Origin: Flavobacteriales bacterium
GTDB lineage: Bacteria; Bacteroidota; Bacteroidia; Flavobacteriales; Flavobacteriaceae
Reading direction: 5' to 3'
Length of the DNA stretch: 64,000 nt
Assembly (NCBI GenBank): GCA_018335925.1
Contig: JAGXRF010000080.1
Location: 1 to 64,000 of the forward strand
The notes below the pieces were generated by a model. That model was not told the origin of the DNA and made no database searches. It was given only the letters and a program-made list of their open reading frames with translations. The position numbers and the translations under genes were made by a program. Positions 35,084-44,569 of the stretch are shown one piece after another. Positions within the stretch are counted from its first letter, which is position 1. The number at the start of each line of letters is the position of its first letter.

Positions 35084-38000
35084 ATGAAGTTACTATTTAC
35101 CTGGATGATGGTCCTGGTGACGAGTGCTGTTTTTGCCCAAGGAATTACACTCACCGGCAAAGTGGTGGATACCCAAGGTCTTCCTATTCCCGGTGCCACC
35201 TTGATCGAATTGGGCACACGAAATATCAATATCACCGATGTGGAAGGTAAGTTTACCTTTCGCGCTGAAAAAGTCCCATTTACGCTTCGAGTTAGTTTTA
35301 TCGGATTTCAAACCTATGAGGTAGAAGTCACTTCTAGTTCCGGCATTTCCCAAATCATTCTCACCGAGTCTACCTCTGAGCTCAATGAGGTTTTGGTTAC
35401 CGCATTAGGAATTGAGCGGGACAGGCAGTCGCTTACCTCTGCAGTTTCTGTGGTAGATAATCGGGCGCTTAGTGATGTGCCTCAACCCAACCTGATCAAT
35501 GCCCTGTCTGGACAAGTTGCAGGAGTACAAGTGACTAATGGCTCTTCAGGGGTAGGCTCCTCTTCAAGAATAATTATTCGGGGTGAAAATTCCCTTTCCG
35601 GAAATAACGAGGCTCTTATCGTGGTTGACGGGGTACCGATTCAAAATAACCTGATCGCTTCGGTTCTATTCAATGACGGAGCTAATATTCAGGAAGTGGA
35701 CTATGGAAATGGAGCAGCCGACCTTAGTCCGGAAGATATTGCATCCATTACCATCCTCAAGGGGCCTGGTTCCGCAGCTCTTTACGGTACACGGGGCGCG
35801 AACGGGGTAGTTCTGATCAGTACCAAAAAAGGTCTAGAAAACATAGGATTGGGAGTCTCAATAAGTTCTACGGTGACTTTTGAAGACCTGCTAACAATTC
35901 CTGACTATCAGAATGAATACGGGGGGGGATCCAATGGTCAATATTCCTTTCAAAATGGGATAGGTGCAGGCATTAATGATGGAGGAATTAGCAGTTTTGG
36001 CCCCCGCTTAAACCAGGGGCAGCTGATCGCACAGTTTGACAGCCCATCCGTAGATATTAGCGGAAATCCGGTCAGGGCTGGAGATGTGATTAGCCGAACT
36101 TTTGCAAATGGTTCATACACACCAATCAGCCCGACACCTTGGGTTTCAAGACCCAATAATGTCAGGGATTTTTTCCGAACTGGGGTCACTTCTCAGCAAG
36201 CCCTTGCCCTGAGCACAGGAGATGAAAAAGGCGGATTTCGGGCAGGATACCTTAATTTCAGAAATCAGGGGATCTTACCCAACACAGACCTGAAACGGGA
36301 CGGACTTTCCCTTAGTCTTGATAGACAGCTTACTAATCGATTGCGATTCGATCTGTTTTCCAACTACGTCAACAGCAGAAGTAACAACCGGCCTAATCTG
36401 GGCTATGGCTATGAAAATGTGATGTATGGATTCAACTGGACCGGAAGAAATTTCAATATCGCCTCTCTTAAGGATTATTGGCAGGCAGGTCAGGAAGGTA
36501 TTCAGCATTATGATTTTAATTACCTCTGGACAACCAATCCCTATCTGACTCTCTTTGAAAACACCAATGGCTTTGATAAAAACCGCTTTTTGGGCAATGC
36601 TTCTGCTACCTATGATTTCACAGACAAGTTGAGTTTGAGAGTCCGAATCGGAGCTGATTTGTTCGATGACAAACGTACTTTCCGACGGGCTTACAGTACC
36701 AACAGACGGGTATTTGGTGGGTATCGGGAAGATCAAATCAGCTTCAAGGAAATCAACACGGATTTTTTGTTTTCCTACGCGGACCGCTTGGGTAGTCAGT
36801 GGACCTATAGTCTCTCCGCTGGTGCCAATCGTATGAATCAGGAAATCTCCAATGCCTACACGGAAGCCAATCAACTGGCACTTCCGGGAATCTACAATCT
36901 GGAAAACTCAAGAGTTCCACTGCGTGGTGCTTCCCAAGAATTTTCCAAAAGGATCAACTCCCTGTATTCGTTTGGTAATCTGGCTTTCAAAGACCAGTTG
37001 TTTATCGAACTGACCTTTCGAAACGATTGGTCCTCGACCTTACCGGCATCCGATAATTCCTTTGCCTATTATTCCGGAGGGGTAAATTATGTGCTGTCAG
37101 AAGCCATACAGCTGCCAAAGAAATGGTCTTATGCCGCTATTCGCTTCAATGCTGCCAGTGTAGGTAATGACACGGATCCCTATCAGCTCAATAATACCTT
37201 TCAATTCAATCAAAACTACGGTTCGTTTATTCGGGTGACAAATCGCACGGTACTCAATAATCCCCAATTGAAACCTGAGCGCCTAAACGCGCTGGAGGCT
37301 GGTTTGAATTTGGGTTGGTTCAGAAATCGGGTGATGCTTGATGTCTCAGCTTACCAAAATACTTCCATCAATCAGATTATAGGTAGACCGATTTCTACTG
37401 CCTCGGGATTTAGCAACCGGATTGAAAATGGGGGAGAGGTAAGAACCCGTGGATTGGAGGCTGCGCTTTCGGGATCGGTCATTTCCAAAAAGGACATGGA
37501 ATGGACTATGGGAGTAAATTTCTCCATGTATCGAAGTGTGGTGACTCAGCTTCCACAAGGAGTAACCCAATACGTGACCGGTGAGGCTAGTGTATTTGCA
37601 GGATCCGGTGGTTCCAACACTGTCTTTTACATCGCTCGGGAAAATGGGCGAATCGGGGATATGTACGGAACAGGATTCAAAATGGTGGAAGGACAGGTGC
37701 TTTATGGGTCCAATGGACTTCCAATTCAGGATGCCACACTTCGGCTTTTAGGGAATTACAATCCGGATTTCATTTTGGGATTTACAAATCAACTGAGCTT
37801 TAAAAGGCTTCAGATCGGAATGGTTTGGGATTGGAGGCAAGGAGGCACGATTGTCAGCAGAACCCGGGCCTTGGGTTCCACCTCAGGTGTGTTGAGAGAA
37901 ACCTTGGTGGGTCGGGAGACAGGTATTGTAGGTCAAGGCGTAGTCAATGTGGGTACCGCCGAAAATCCTCAATATGTGCCAAATACCACTGTAGTCTCTG

Positions 38001-38305
38001 CTTCGAGTTATTACAACAATTTTTATGATCGAGGCAATGAAGCCAGTGCGCTTTACGATGCAAGCTATATCAAACTAAGGCAGCTTAGCATTTATTATTC
38101 CCTGCCAGATGCTTGGATTTCACAAATTGGTATCGAGCAGTTGAAAGTGGGAGTGGTAGGAAGCAACCTGTTATTGTTTACCGAAAATCCACACGTTGAC
38201 CCCGAACTCAATGCCATGCAGGGTCAGCGATTGACCTATGGCGTGGAGGATATGTCTTATCCGTCTACCAGAAGTCTTGGATTCAGCATCAAAACCGAAT
38301 TTTAA
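35084..38305 (+). CDS. SusC/RagA-type TonB-dependent outer-membrane transporter
   Basis: A 1073-residue transporter. Signal peptide (about 1-19, ending FAQ), a carboxypeptidase-like regulatory domain (ITLTGKVVDTQGLPIPGATL, ITDVEGKFTF), the plug with the SusC-type RGENSLSGNNEALIVVDGVP, ASITILKGPGSAALYGTRGANGVVLI, and a 22-strand barrel ending in an aromatic FSIKTEF. No anti-sigma interaction domain is present before the plug. A SusD gene follows 1 bp later. The pair takes up a substrate too large or scarce for porins. It lies about 200 bp after the DUF2064 gene, on the same strand and without an obvious terminator between. Confidence 0.96.
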   Translation: MKLLFTWMMVLVTSAVFAQGITLTGKVVDTQGLPIPGATLIELGTRNINITDVEGKFTFRAEKVPFTLRVSFIGFQTYEVEVTSSSGISQIILTESTSELNEVLVTALGIERDRQSLTSAVSVVDNRALSDVPQPNLINALSGQVAGVQVTNGSSGVGSSSRIIIRGENSLSGNNEALIVVDGVPIQNNLIASVLFNDGANIQEVDYGNGAADLSPEDIASITILKGPGSAALYGTRGANGVVLISTKKGLENIGLGVSISSTVTFEDLLTIPDYQNEYGGGSNGQYSFQNGIGAGINDGGISSFGPRLNQGQLIAQFDSPSVDISGNPVRAGDVISRTFANGSYTPISPTPWVSRPNNVRDFFRTGVTSQQALALSTGDEKGGFRAGYLNFRNQGILPNTDLKRDGLSLSLDRQLTNRLRFDLFSNYVNSRSNNRPNLGYGYENVMYGFNWTGRNFNIASLKDYWQAGQEGIQHYDFNYLWTTNPYLTLFENTNGFDKNRFLGNASATYDFTDKLSLRVRIGADLFDDKRTFRRAYSTNRRVFGGYREDQISFKEINTDFLFSYADRLGSQWTYSLSAGANRMNQEISNAYTEANQLALPGIYNLENSRVPLRGASQEFSKRINSLYSFGNLAFKDQLFIELTFRNDWSSTLPASDNSFAYYSGGVNYVLSEAIQLPKKWSYAAIRFNAASVGNDTDPYQLNNTFQFNQNYGSFIRVTNRTVLNNPQLKPERLNALEAGLNLGWFRNRVMLDVSAYQNTSINQIIGRPISTASGFSNRIENGGEVRTRGLEAALSGSVISKKDMEWTMGVNFSMYRSVVTQLPQGVTQYVTGEASVFAGSGGSNTVFYIARENGRIGDMYGTGFKMVEGQVLYGSNGLPIQDATLRLLGNYNPDFILGFTNQLSFKRLQIGMVWDWRQGGTIVSRTRALGSTSGVLRETLVGRETGIVGQGVVNVGTAENPQYVPNTTVVSASSYYNNFYDRGNEASALYDASYIKLRQLSIYYSLPDAWISQIGIEQLKVGVVGSNLLLFTENPHVDPELNAMQGQRLTYGVEDMSYPSTRSLGFSIKTEF

Positions 38306-38306
38306 C

Positions 38307-39761
38307 ATGAACAAGTCATATATCAATCGATTTACCTTTCCTTTCCTGTTGGCATTAATCCTGATGGGAGCATCCTGTACAGAAGGTTTTGAGGATATCA
38401 ATGAAAATCCGAATGCACCAGAGCAGATTGGGCCACAGTTTTTGCTTTCCAATGTTATTTCGGTTGCTGCGGATCGAAATACCTATGAGCAGGGTTTTAG
38501 GCTGGCCAACTACCTAGCCCAATTTGCCGCAAGCGTGGAATTTGAGCGGATCGACCGATACGAGATGGGTAGTAATGCCGGATATTGGAACGGAACCTAC
38601 CGCCTGATCAATGATCTGGAAAGTATCAAAAAGAGCCCCGGAACCAACGAAGCCTATCAGGCAGTTGCCGATATTCTTCGAGCTTACCTTTTCTCCCAAC
38701 TGACCGATATGTGGGGTGATGTTCCCTTTAAAGATGCCATCAAAGCTGGAGAACGAAATTTCGCTCCTGCCTATGATACGCAGGAGTTTATCTATACGGA
38801 TCCTCAGCAGGGAATTCTTGCCACTCTACGCAAAGCCAGCGAAACCTTAGCTTCTACCAATTCCCGGATTCAGGGAGATATGATGTTTGGCAATGATCTG
38901 GATAAGTGGAGGAGATTTGCCAATTCTCTTCGATTTAGATACTTACTGAGAATCAGTAAACGGCTATCAAATTTCTCGGAAATTCAGCAGTTGGCTGATT
39001 CAGGGGACTTGATGCGGGGAAATGGGGACAATGCCGTGGTGCCTTATCTGACCTCTGCTCCCAACCAATGGCCCATGTCTCAGGCAGCTTTGGGACTTTA
39101 TCAGGAGCATCGGATGACCTTGACGGTAGATTCTGTACTGCGACTTTGGAATGATCCCCGGCAAAACATTTTGTACAAACCTACCGCAGCCAGTGTCACG
39201 GCGGGCAATCCCCAGTTTAAAGGCCTACAAAATGGCCTCAATCGGGAAACGATTAATGAGCGTGGGATCAATCTGAATGATATTTCACTTTTTGGAGCAA
39301 TTTTCAGGGATGTTCCCAATGGCGTAGATGCGCAATATATGCTCTATTCCGAGCTCCAGTTTTCCCTGGCTGAGGCGGTCGAACGAGGCTTTATCCGAGG
39401 CAATGCTGCCGCCTATTATGAGGCAGGAATCCGGGCTCATTTCCAATACCTACGGGCCGAATTACCTCCTTCCTACCTGAGTCAAGCTTCAGTGGCCTTG
39501 AATGGGGACAGGAATCTGGAAAAAATATTAACCCAAAAGTGGCTTTCGCTGATCAATAATGGGCATGAGGCCTGGTTTCAAGTCAGACGGACCGGTATCC
39601 CGGCGCTCAAGCCTGGCCCCGACAATCTGAATGAGGGAAAATATCCGGTTAGGTATTTTTACCCTGAATCCGAGCAAGCCGTTAATCGGGAAAACTATCA
39701 GGCAGCAGTGACCCGCATGGGTGGAGACGATATCAATTCAAAAGTATGGTGGGAAAAATAA
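38307..39761 (+). CDS. SusD/RagB-type substrate-binding lipoprotein
   Basis: A 484-residue lipoprotein with lipobox MGASC after the hydrophobic N-terminus. The ATG at 38307 is chosen over a longer in-frame start because it gives this signal directly, one base after the SusC stop. It has the typical opening EGFEDINENPNAPEQ, TPR-like helices, and the C-terminal SLINNGHEAWFQVRRTGIPAL, NEGKYPVRYFYPESEQAVNRENYQAA of the SusD-like 2 group. It caps SusC at the outer face. The stop overlaps the next gene by 16 bp. Confidence 0.95.
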   Translation: MNKSYINRFTFPFLLALILMGASCTEGFEDINENPNAPEQIGPQFLLSNVISVAADRNTYEQGFRLANYLAQFAASVEFERIDRYEMGSNAGYWNGTYRLINDLESIKKSPGTNEAYQAVADILRAYLFSQLTDMWGDVPFKDAIKAGERNFAPAYDTQEFIYTDPQQGILATLRKASETLASTNSRIQGDMMFGNDLDKWRRFANSLRFRYLLRISKRLSNFSEIQQLADSGDLMRGNGDNAVVPYLTSAPNQWPMSQAALGLYQEHRMTLTVDSVLRLWNDPRQNILYKPTAASVTAGNPQFKGLQNGLNRETINERGINLNDISLFGAIFRDVPNGVDAQYMLYSELQFSLAEAVERGFIRGNAAAYYEAGIRAHFQYLRAELPPSYLSQASVALNGDRNLEKILTQKWLSLINNGHEAWFQVRRTGIPALKPGPDNLNEGKYPVRYFYPESEQAVNRENYQAAVTRMGGDDINSKVWWEK

Positions 39762-40147
39762 GCGACCTGGTAGATCCGGGTACAGCAAAAGTATATTTTA
39801 TCTACAATGCAAATTCAGGTAAGTTTAATGCTTACCTGGATATGTTACACAAGGTCATTTCACCGAAAACCTACCCTTGCCAACTCTGTGATATTACGTA
39901 CGGTGTGAGTAAAATCCGGCCGGCTTGGAAGGAGTTTCGGGAAAAAAGCAGGCTTCACATGATATTCCTGCATAAAGATGAATGGGAGGAAGCCTTTCCG
40001 GGGAAAACGATTCCCCTTCCCTCGGTATTGCTGGACCGAGGAAAAGGCTTGGAAGTGATTTTTGGATCTACAGATTGGAATGGGGTAGGTCTCGAGGATT
40101 TGATGGATGAATTAACTAGTCTTGAATCTAAAATATTTATTACCTAA
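39746..40147 (+). CDS. Small conserved protein (YNANSGK ... CxxC type)
   Basis: A 133-residue cytoplasmic protein overlapping the SusD end by 16 bp, so it is translated from the same transcript. It opens with KVYFIYNANSGKFNAYLDMLHKVISPKTYPCQLCDITYG: an aromatic strand, a YNA[ND]SG loop, a His-Lys, and a CxxC pair. I have seen this pattern in conserved proteins of unknown function, sometimes labelled GTPase without good cause; no Walker motifs are visible. The CxxC and His could bind a metal. As the last gene of the block it may belong to the same pathway. Confidence 0.72.
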   Translation: MVGKISDLVDPGTAKVYFIYNANSGKFNAYLDMLHKVISPKTYPCQLCDITYGVSKIRPAWKEFREKSRLHMIFLHKDEWEEAFPGKTIPLPSVLLDRGKGLEVIFGSTDWNGVGLEDLMDELTSLESKIFIT

Positions 40148-40524
40148 GGGACCTATTGGTCTGATGTAAGTAATGTTTGTTAAAAAAACCTCATTTTAAA
40201 ATTGAATCTATTTTTTCAATTTGTCTCATCCTTCGAAAATGGGGTCACTGTTCAAATCGTTTCAGCCTTTGCCAATGCCAAAACCAAAGTAGACGCTTTT
40301 TTGACTTGGGTTTTGATCAAAGGCTTAACGAAAATTTGAAGAGTCAGAAGGATATTCCTCCTAAAATCCGGAATAGGCCTCTCATATTTTCTCCATTGAG
40401 ATAAGAGTCTTCCGGATACATTACGCACGAAAATTTAAATCCTAATTTCTTTTTTGGGTTGGCCTTGGGCGGAATAAGGCAGGGGTATTTTCATAATTCA
40501 TATTTAACCAAAGCGAAAAAAATT
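40148..40524. other. Gene-free stretch before a decayed radC copy
   Basis: No supported gene; a 75-residue ORF at 40177-40404 has no recognisable features. The last 100 bases (about 40408-40524) resemble the region directly upstream of the second radC pseudogene at about 51290-51417. Confidence 0.45.
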
Positions 40525-40886
40525 ATGGAATCTTTTAATAATTCCATCCATTTAAATGAAAAAACTGAAATAACTATGGTTGTTGTCCAAATTTTAAGCT
40601 AATTAACGTCTTGGAGTTACTTTTTCTAGACAAGCGTATCTGGTATTGCTTAATTTTTGGGATAAAGAATCGAAGGAATACCTAGATCAGGTTCATGTTA
40701 AATTGTAGTGGAAACTGGGTGTTTGGGGTTTGTACTATAGATACTAGAAGGACTTCGGTGGATATCATAAAGGTGTTTGATCGACTTTAAAAGCAAATTT
40801 CTCCTTGATTATTCTTGGCCATTTCCATTCATCCAGAAACCTTTTCCATTTCCGACAGGATAAAAATTGCCCTGAAATCTGATGGA
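40525..40886 (+). pseudogene. Strongly decayed radC-family gene
   Basis: The plus strand begins MESFNNSIHLNEKTEIT, matching the N-terminus of Bacteroidota RadC-like proteins and of the copy at 51.4 kb. After several stops and frameshifts, GNWVFGVCTIDTRRTS (the RGNRVLGICTISTGGTS region) and then a decayed HPETFSISDRIK (the HPSGN..PSEQDIK region) can be read. No open frame survives. Intact RadC homologues are JAB/MPN-domain proteins with a HxHPSG metal site, often carried on genomic islands. Confidence 0.65.
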
Positions 40887-40893
40887 AAGCGAT

Positions 40894-41660
40894 TTAACAG
40901 AGGATGGCTACCCCATTTTTGAAAGCTAACTCCCCGAAAAAGGTATTTCCGATTCCATCCACTATCGCGCCTTCGCCCATGTAGGTTGCTGCGTTTGGGG
41001 TGATCACAATTCCGCAGTCCACTGCTGCATATACTTTTTCCACCACAGGCTTATTGTCCTTGATTATGGAGTCCACCACTTCAGCCACATAGGAATTGTG
41101 GCAGTAAATAGGCCGAAAATCCGCAGTGAACGTCTGCTATCGGAGTGTTCTAGTTGGATTTTTCGCGTACCTGTTCCAAAACGCCGGCATACCGTTTCGC
41201 ATCCTGTTCGTTGTTTTCACCCACCTGATTGGTCTCGGCACGCTTCAACAGTTCCAAGCGAAAGGCAATCGGATCTTTGCCCATTACTTCCGCCAATCTA
41301 TCTAGAAAGCTTTGCTCTGAAGCGGCCTTGAACTTGGAACTAGGTGCACGGAAAGCACCGACCGTAATGTTGTATTCGATTTGCCAGCTTTCAGCCAGGT
41401 AGTTGTCAATAGCTCCGGCCGGAAACCGATTGGCATAGAGTGGGAATTCAGGGACACCGCCTGCCTTCACATGGAGGGCCAGGAGCTTGTTATTTTCATC
41501 CAATGCCGCCCGATAGGTAGCCGAGTGGGGCGATAGATACCATAAGTCATTTCGTCCTCCCGAGTATAGACCATTTTGACCGGTGCTGCGATTTTTTGAG
41601 AAATTAAAGCTGCTTCCAATAAATGATGGCCATCACACCCAAATACCTGACTGAGGTTTG
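40894..41660 (-). pseudogene. Fragment of molybdopterin aldehyde oxidoreductase (IorB-like)
   Basis: The minus strand carries, across at least three frames, EAALISQKIAAPVKMVYTRE, then TVGAFRAPSSKFKAASEQSFLDRLAE, VREKSN followed by a stop where Trp is expected (NTPIAD follows), and finally VYAAVDCGIVITPNAATYMGEGAIVDG. These are successive landmarks of the large subunit of xanthine-dehydrogenase-family enzymes, closest in pattern to isoquinoline 1-oxidoreductase beta subunits. The N-terminal half and the extreme C-terminus are missing, so it cannot be functional. Its 5' break lies next to an AraC fragment. Confidence 0.8.
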
Positions 41661-41700
41661 CAAAAAAGCGAGTGGGAAAACAGCTTCCGAATAGATCCAA

Positions 41701-41865
41701 AACTACACCGTGCAGCGGCTCATTATCCTGCTGAAAAACCCCAACCTGACCTTCACCGAAATTGCCGACACCCTGCACTTTTCCAGTCAGTCTTTTTTCA
41801 GCAGGTATGTCAAAAAAACCTTGGGAGTAAGCCCATCCGAATATCGGCAGCGAATGGAGGGATAA
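41701..41865 (+). pseudogene. C-terminal stub of an AraC-family regulator
   Basis: A plus-strand frame reads NYTVQRLIILLKNPNLTF, TEIADTLHFSSQSFFSRYVKK, TLGVSPSEYRQRMEG and stops at 41865. This is the second helix-turn-helix of an AraC regulator, with a stop codon nine bases before it and no preceding domain. It abuts the oxidoreductase fragment on the other strand, so two gene ends were joined by a deletion here. Confidence 0.8.
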
Positions 41866-41920
41866 GTCATCTAGTTGGAGAAATAATCCGCATTTGACTT
41901 CGGCGTAAAGGATTCCTATT

Positions 41921-43105
41921 CTAATACAAAAACCCAAAAAGCCATAAGGGGATTTTATTTCCACCTCCGGTTTTAATCCCGTCTGCGGCGATGAAGGAAT
42001 TGGGAACTCCCTGGATTTGTTGGGAGGTTTTGGTCGGCCCTCCCACCTCGAAGACGTAATTTCCATCCACCATGAAATCTCCAAATTTGGGCAAAGTAAC
42101 CTCGTGTTTCACCTGAACTTGGTTGAAGAAAAACGTTTCCCGGATGTTGCCGATGTTGGCTTGCTGTGTGGAGAGTGCATAGGCCAAATTGGTATTTTGG
42201 AGATATATTTTTTCAGGTTTTTGGAGGAAGGAAACGCCCTTAGTCTCCGTGCGCAAGAGGTTGAGGATTTGGGCCTGCTCCAGCAGATCCAGCGTTTTCA
42301 GGACGGTATTTCTGGAGCCTTCCAGCCGCTCAGCCAACTTACTGATATTGGGAATGAAAGGAACTGACTCACTGATAATGAAAATCAGCTTTTTCATGTT
42401 CCTGATCGTTTTATGGTTCAATTCCTCAAAGGGCCCAATATCCATTTCCAGTACCAAATTGGTCGTTTCCAGAAGTCTGGCGTGGTAAAGTGCCTTGCTT
42501 TCCAGGTAAAAAGGATAATAGCCCACTCGTAAATACTGCTCAAATAGAGACAGAATTTCCACTTGATCGGCAATGTCAGCGCTCAAGTTTCCTGCTTTTT
42601 CAATCACGCTTTGAAGAGTCAGGATGGGGAAATTGACTCCTCTTTCCAAACTCAGAAATTCCCGAAAGGACAGGCCGGCTAAGTGGTAAACCGCAGCTCT
42701 TCGAGAGAGGTCTGCTTTGCCTTTGTCCAGTTCCAAAATCGAAGAACCGGACACTATAAAATATCCATCTGGGTAATGGTCATAGAGGGTCTTTAAATCA
42801 GAAGACCAATGGGAATATCGGTGCGCCTCATCCAGGAAAAAGTAGCGGATACCTTGTTGGTAAAGCTGATCAATCAGATCTGCCAAACGAACTTCCTCAA
42901 ACAGGTAATCATCCAAACTGATATAGATGGCCTGATCGCCTAAAGCCTGCATTTGCTGAAGCATCAGGGTAGTTTTTCCTGCACCCCGATGGCCCAAAAT
43001 CAAAATCAGTCGCTGACTCCAGTCAATAGAAGCAAATAAATACCGTTTGAATGGGTTCAGAGTTGCTTCCCGCTTCCGGTTGGAATAGTCAAGAATTCTA
43101 TCCAT
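41921..43105 (-). CDS. AAA+ ATPase with DUF4143-type C-terminus
   Basis: A 394-residue protein. The ATPase core has Walker A GHRGAGKTT (near 38-46), Walker B RYFFLDEAHR, and sensor I YFIVSGSS. The region after about 200 is the DUF4143-like part, with a winged-helix segment (NISKLAERLEGSRNTVLKTLDLLEQAQIL) and a nuclease-like C-terminus (FGDFMVDGNYVFEVGGPTKT). Such proteins are widespread in Bacteroidota, often in multiple copies, and have no settled function. Three palindromes in an exact 29-bp array sit upstream. The neighbourhood is full of gene fragments, but this gene is intact. Confidence 0.88.
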   Translation of the reverse strand: MDRILDYSNRKREATLNPFKRYLFASIDWSQRLILILGHRGAGKTTLMLQQMQALGDQAIYISLDDYLFEEVRLADLIDQLYQQGIRYFFLDEAHRYSHWSSDLKTLYDHYPDGYFIVSGSSILELDKGKADLSRRAAVYHLAGLSFREFLSLERGVNFPILTLQSVIEKAGNLSADIADQVEILSLFEQYLRVGYYPFYLESKALYHARLLETTNLVLEMDIGPFEELNHKTIRNMKKLIFIISESVPFIPNISKLAERLEGSRNTVLKTLDLLEQAQILNLLRTETKGVSFLQKPEKIYLQNTNLAYALSTQQANIGNIRETFFFNQVQVKHEVTLPKFGDFMVDGNYVFEVGGPTKTSQQIQGVPNSFIAADGIKTGGGNKIPLWLFGFLY

Positions 43106-43108
43106 AGT

Positions 43109-43182
43109 GTTTTTTTAAGAAAACAAAAATACTAATTGTTTTTTATAAAAAACAAAAACTAATAATGTTTTTTATAGAAAAC
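43109..43182. promoter_or_regulatory. Three 16-bp palindromes at 29-bp spacing upstream of the ATPase gene
   Basis: GTTTTTTTAAGAAAAC (43109-43124), GTTTTTTATAAAAAAC (43138-43153, a perfect palindrome) and GTTTTTTATAGAAAAC (43167-43182) begin exactly 29 bp apart. The 13-bp spacers are also alike (AAAAATACTAATT, AAAAACTAATAAT). The first starts 4 bp upstream of the start codon. They look like operator iterons for self-control. Confidence 0.7.
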
Positions 43183-43368
43183 AAAAATGCATATTCGGAT
43201 GGGTTAGATTGAAAAGTTGGTTTTCGTATTTTATAAAGAATGATGTCAAGTTGAAAAAAGAACCATCCAATGAGATCTACCTCTAAAAAAAATAAGCATC
43301 GGGAGAAGCAGCTTTGCATCGGGACATGTAGCCCACGGAATTGCTTGAGGGGGTGAATGAAATTGAAA

Positions 43369-44382
<1,014 letters not shown>

Positions 44383-44474
44383 TTACAAAATTCATCACCT
44401 ATTCGTAGAAAAAATTACCAAAATCAAACCATAGCTTATTTAAATCAAATTTATGGGGTTGAGCTTATTCAAAA

Positions 44475-44516
44475 AAAATGGGGGTAATCTGGCTCGGTCC
44501 AGATTCCCCCCATTTT
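44475..44516 (-). terminator. Intrinsic terminator after the ConA-like secreted protein
   Basis: A long hairpin pairs AAAATGGGGG and AATCTGG with CCAGATT and CCCCCATTTT. On the minus strand it ends in a run of T (44471-44478). It lies about 55 bp after the stop of the gene at 44570. Confidence 0.85.
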
Positions 44517-44569
44517 GAATATGCTTGCTTGAGAAAAAGCTTTTGAGGAAGTCTTTAAAATTGGATATC

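Noticed and set aside
34797..35087. 96-residue open frame between DUF2064 and SusC
   Set aside because: It overlaps the DUF2064 gene end in another frame and shows no protein-like pattern or conserved start context.
40177..40404. 75-residue plus-strand open frame after the SusD block
   Set aside because: No motif, signal, ribosome site or family pattern. It lies in the AT-rich leader of a decayed radC copy.
41467..42084. 205-residue minus-strand open frame overlapping the AAA ATPase end
   Set aside because: It reads antisense through the AraC stub and out of frame through the ATPase. Only its last 40 residues match the oxidoreductase fragment.
43109..43182. Possible CRISPR-like array (short repeats with spacers)
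   Set aside because: Repeats are 16-bp AT-rich palindromes with near-identical 13-bp spacers, only three copies, and no cas genes. An operator array is the better reading.
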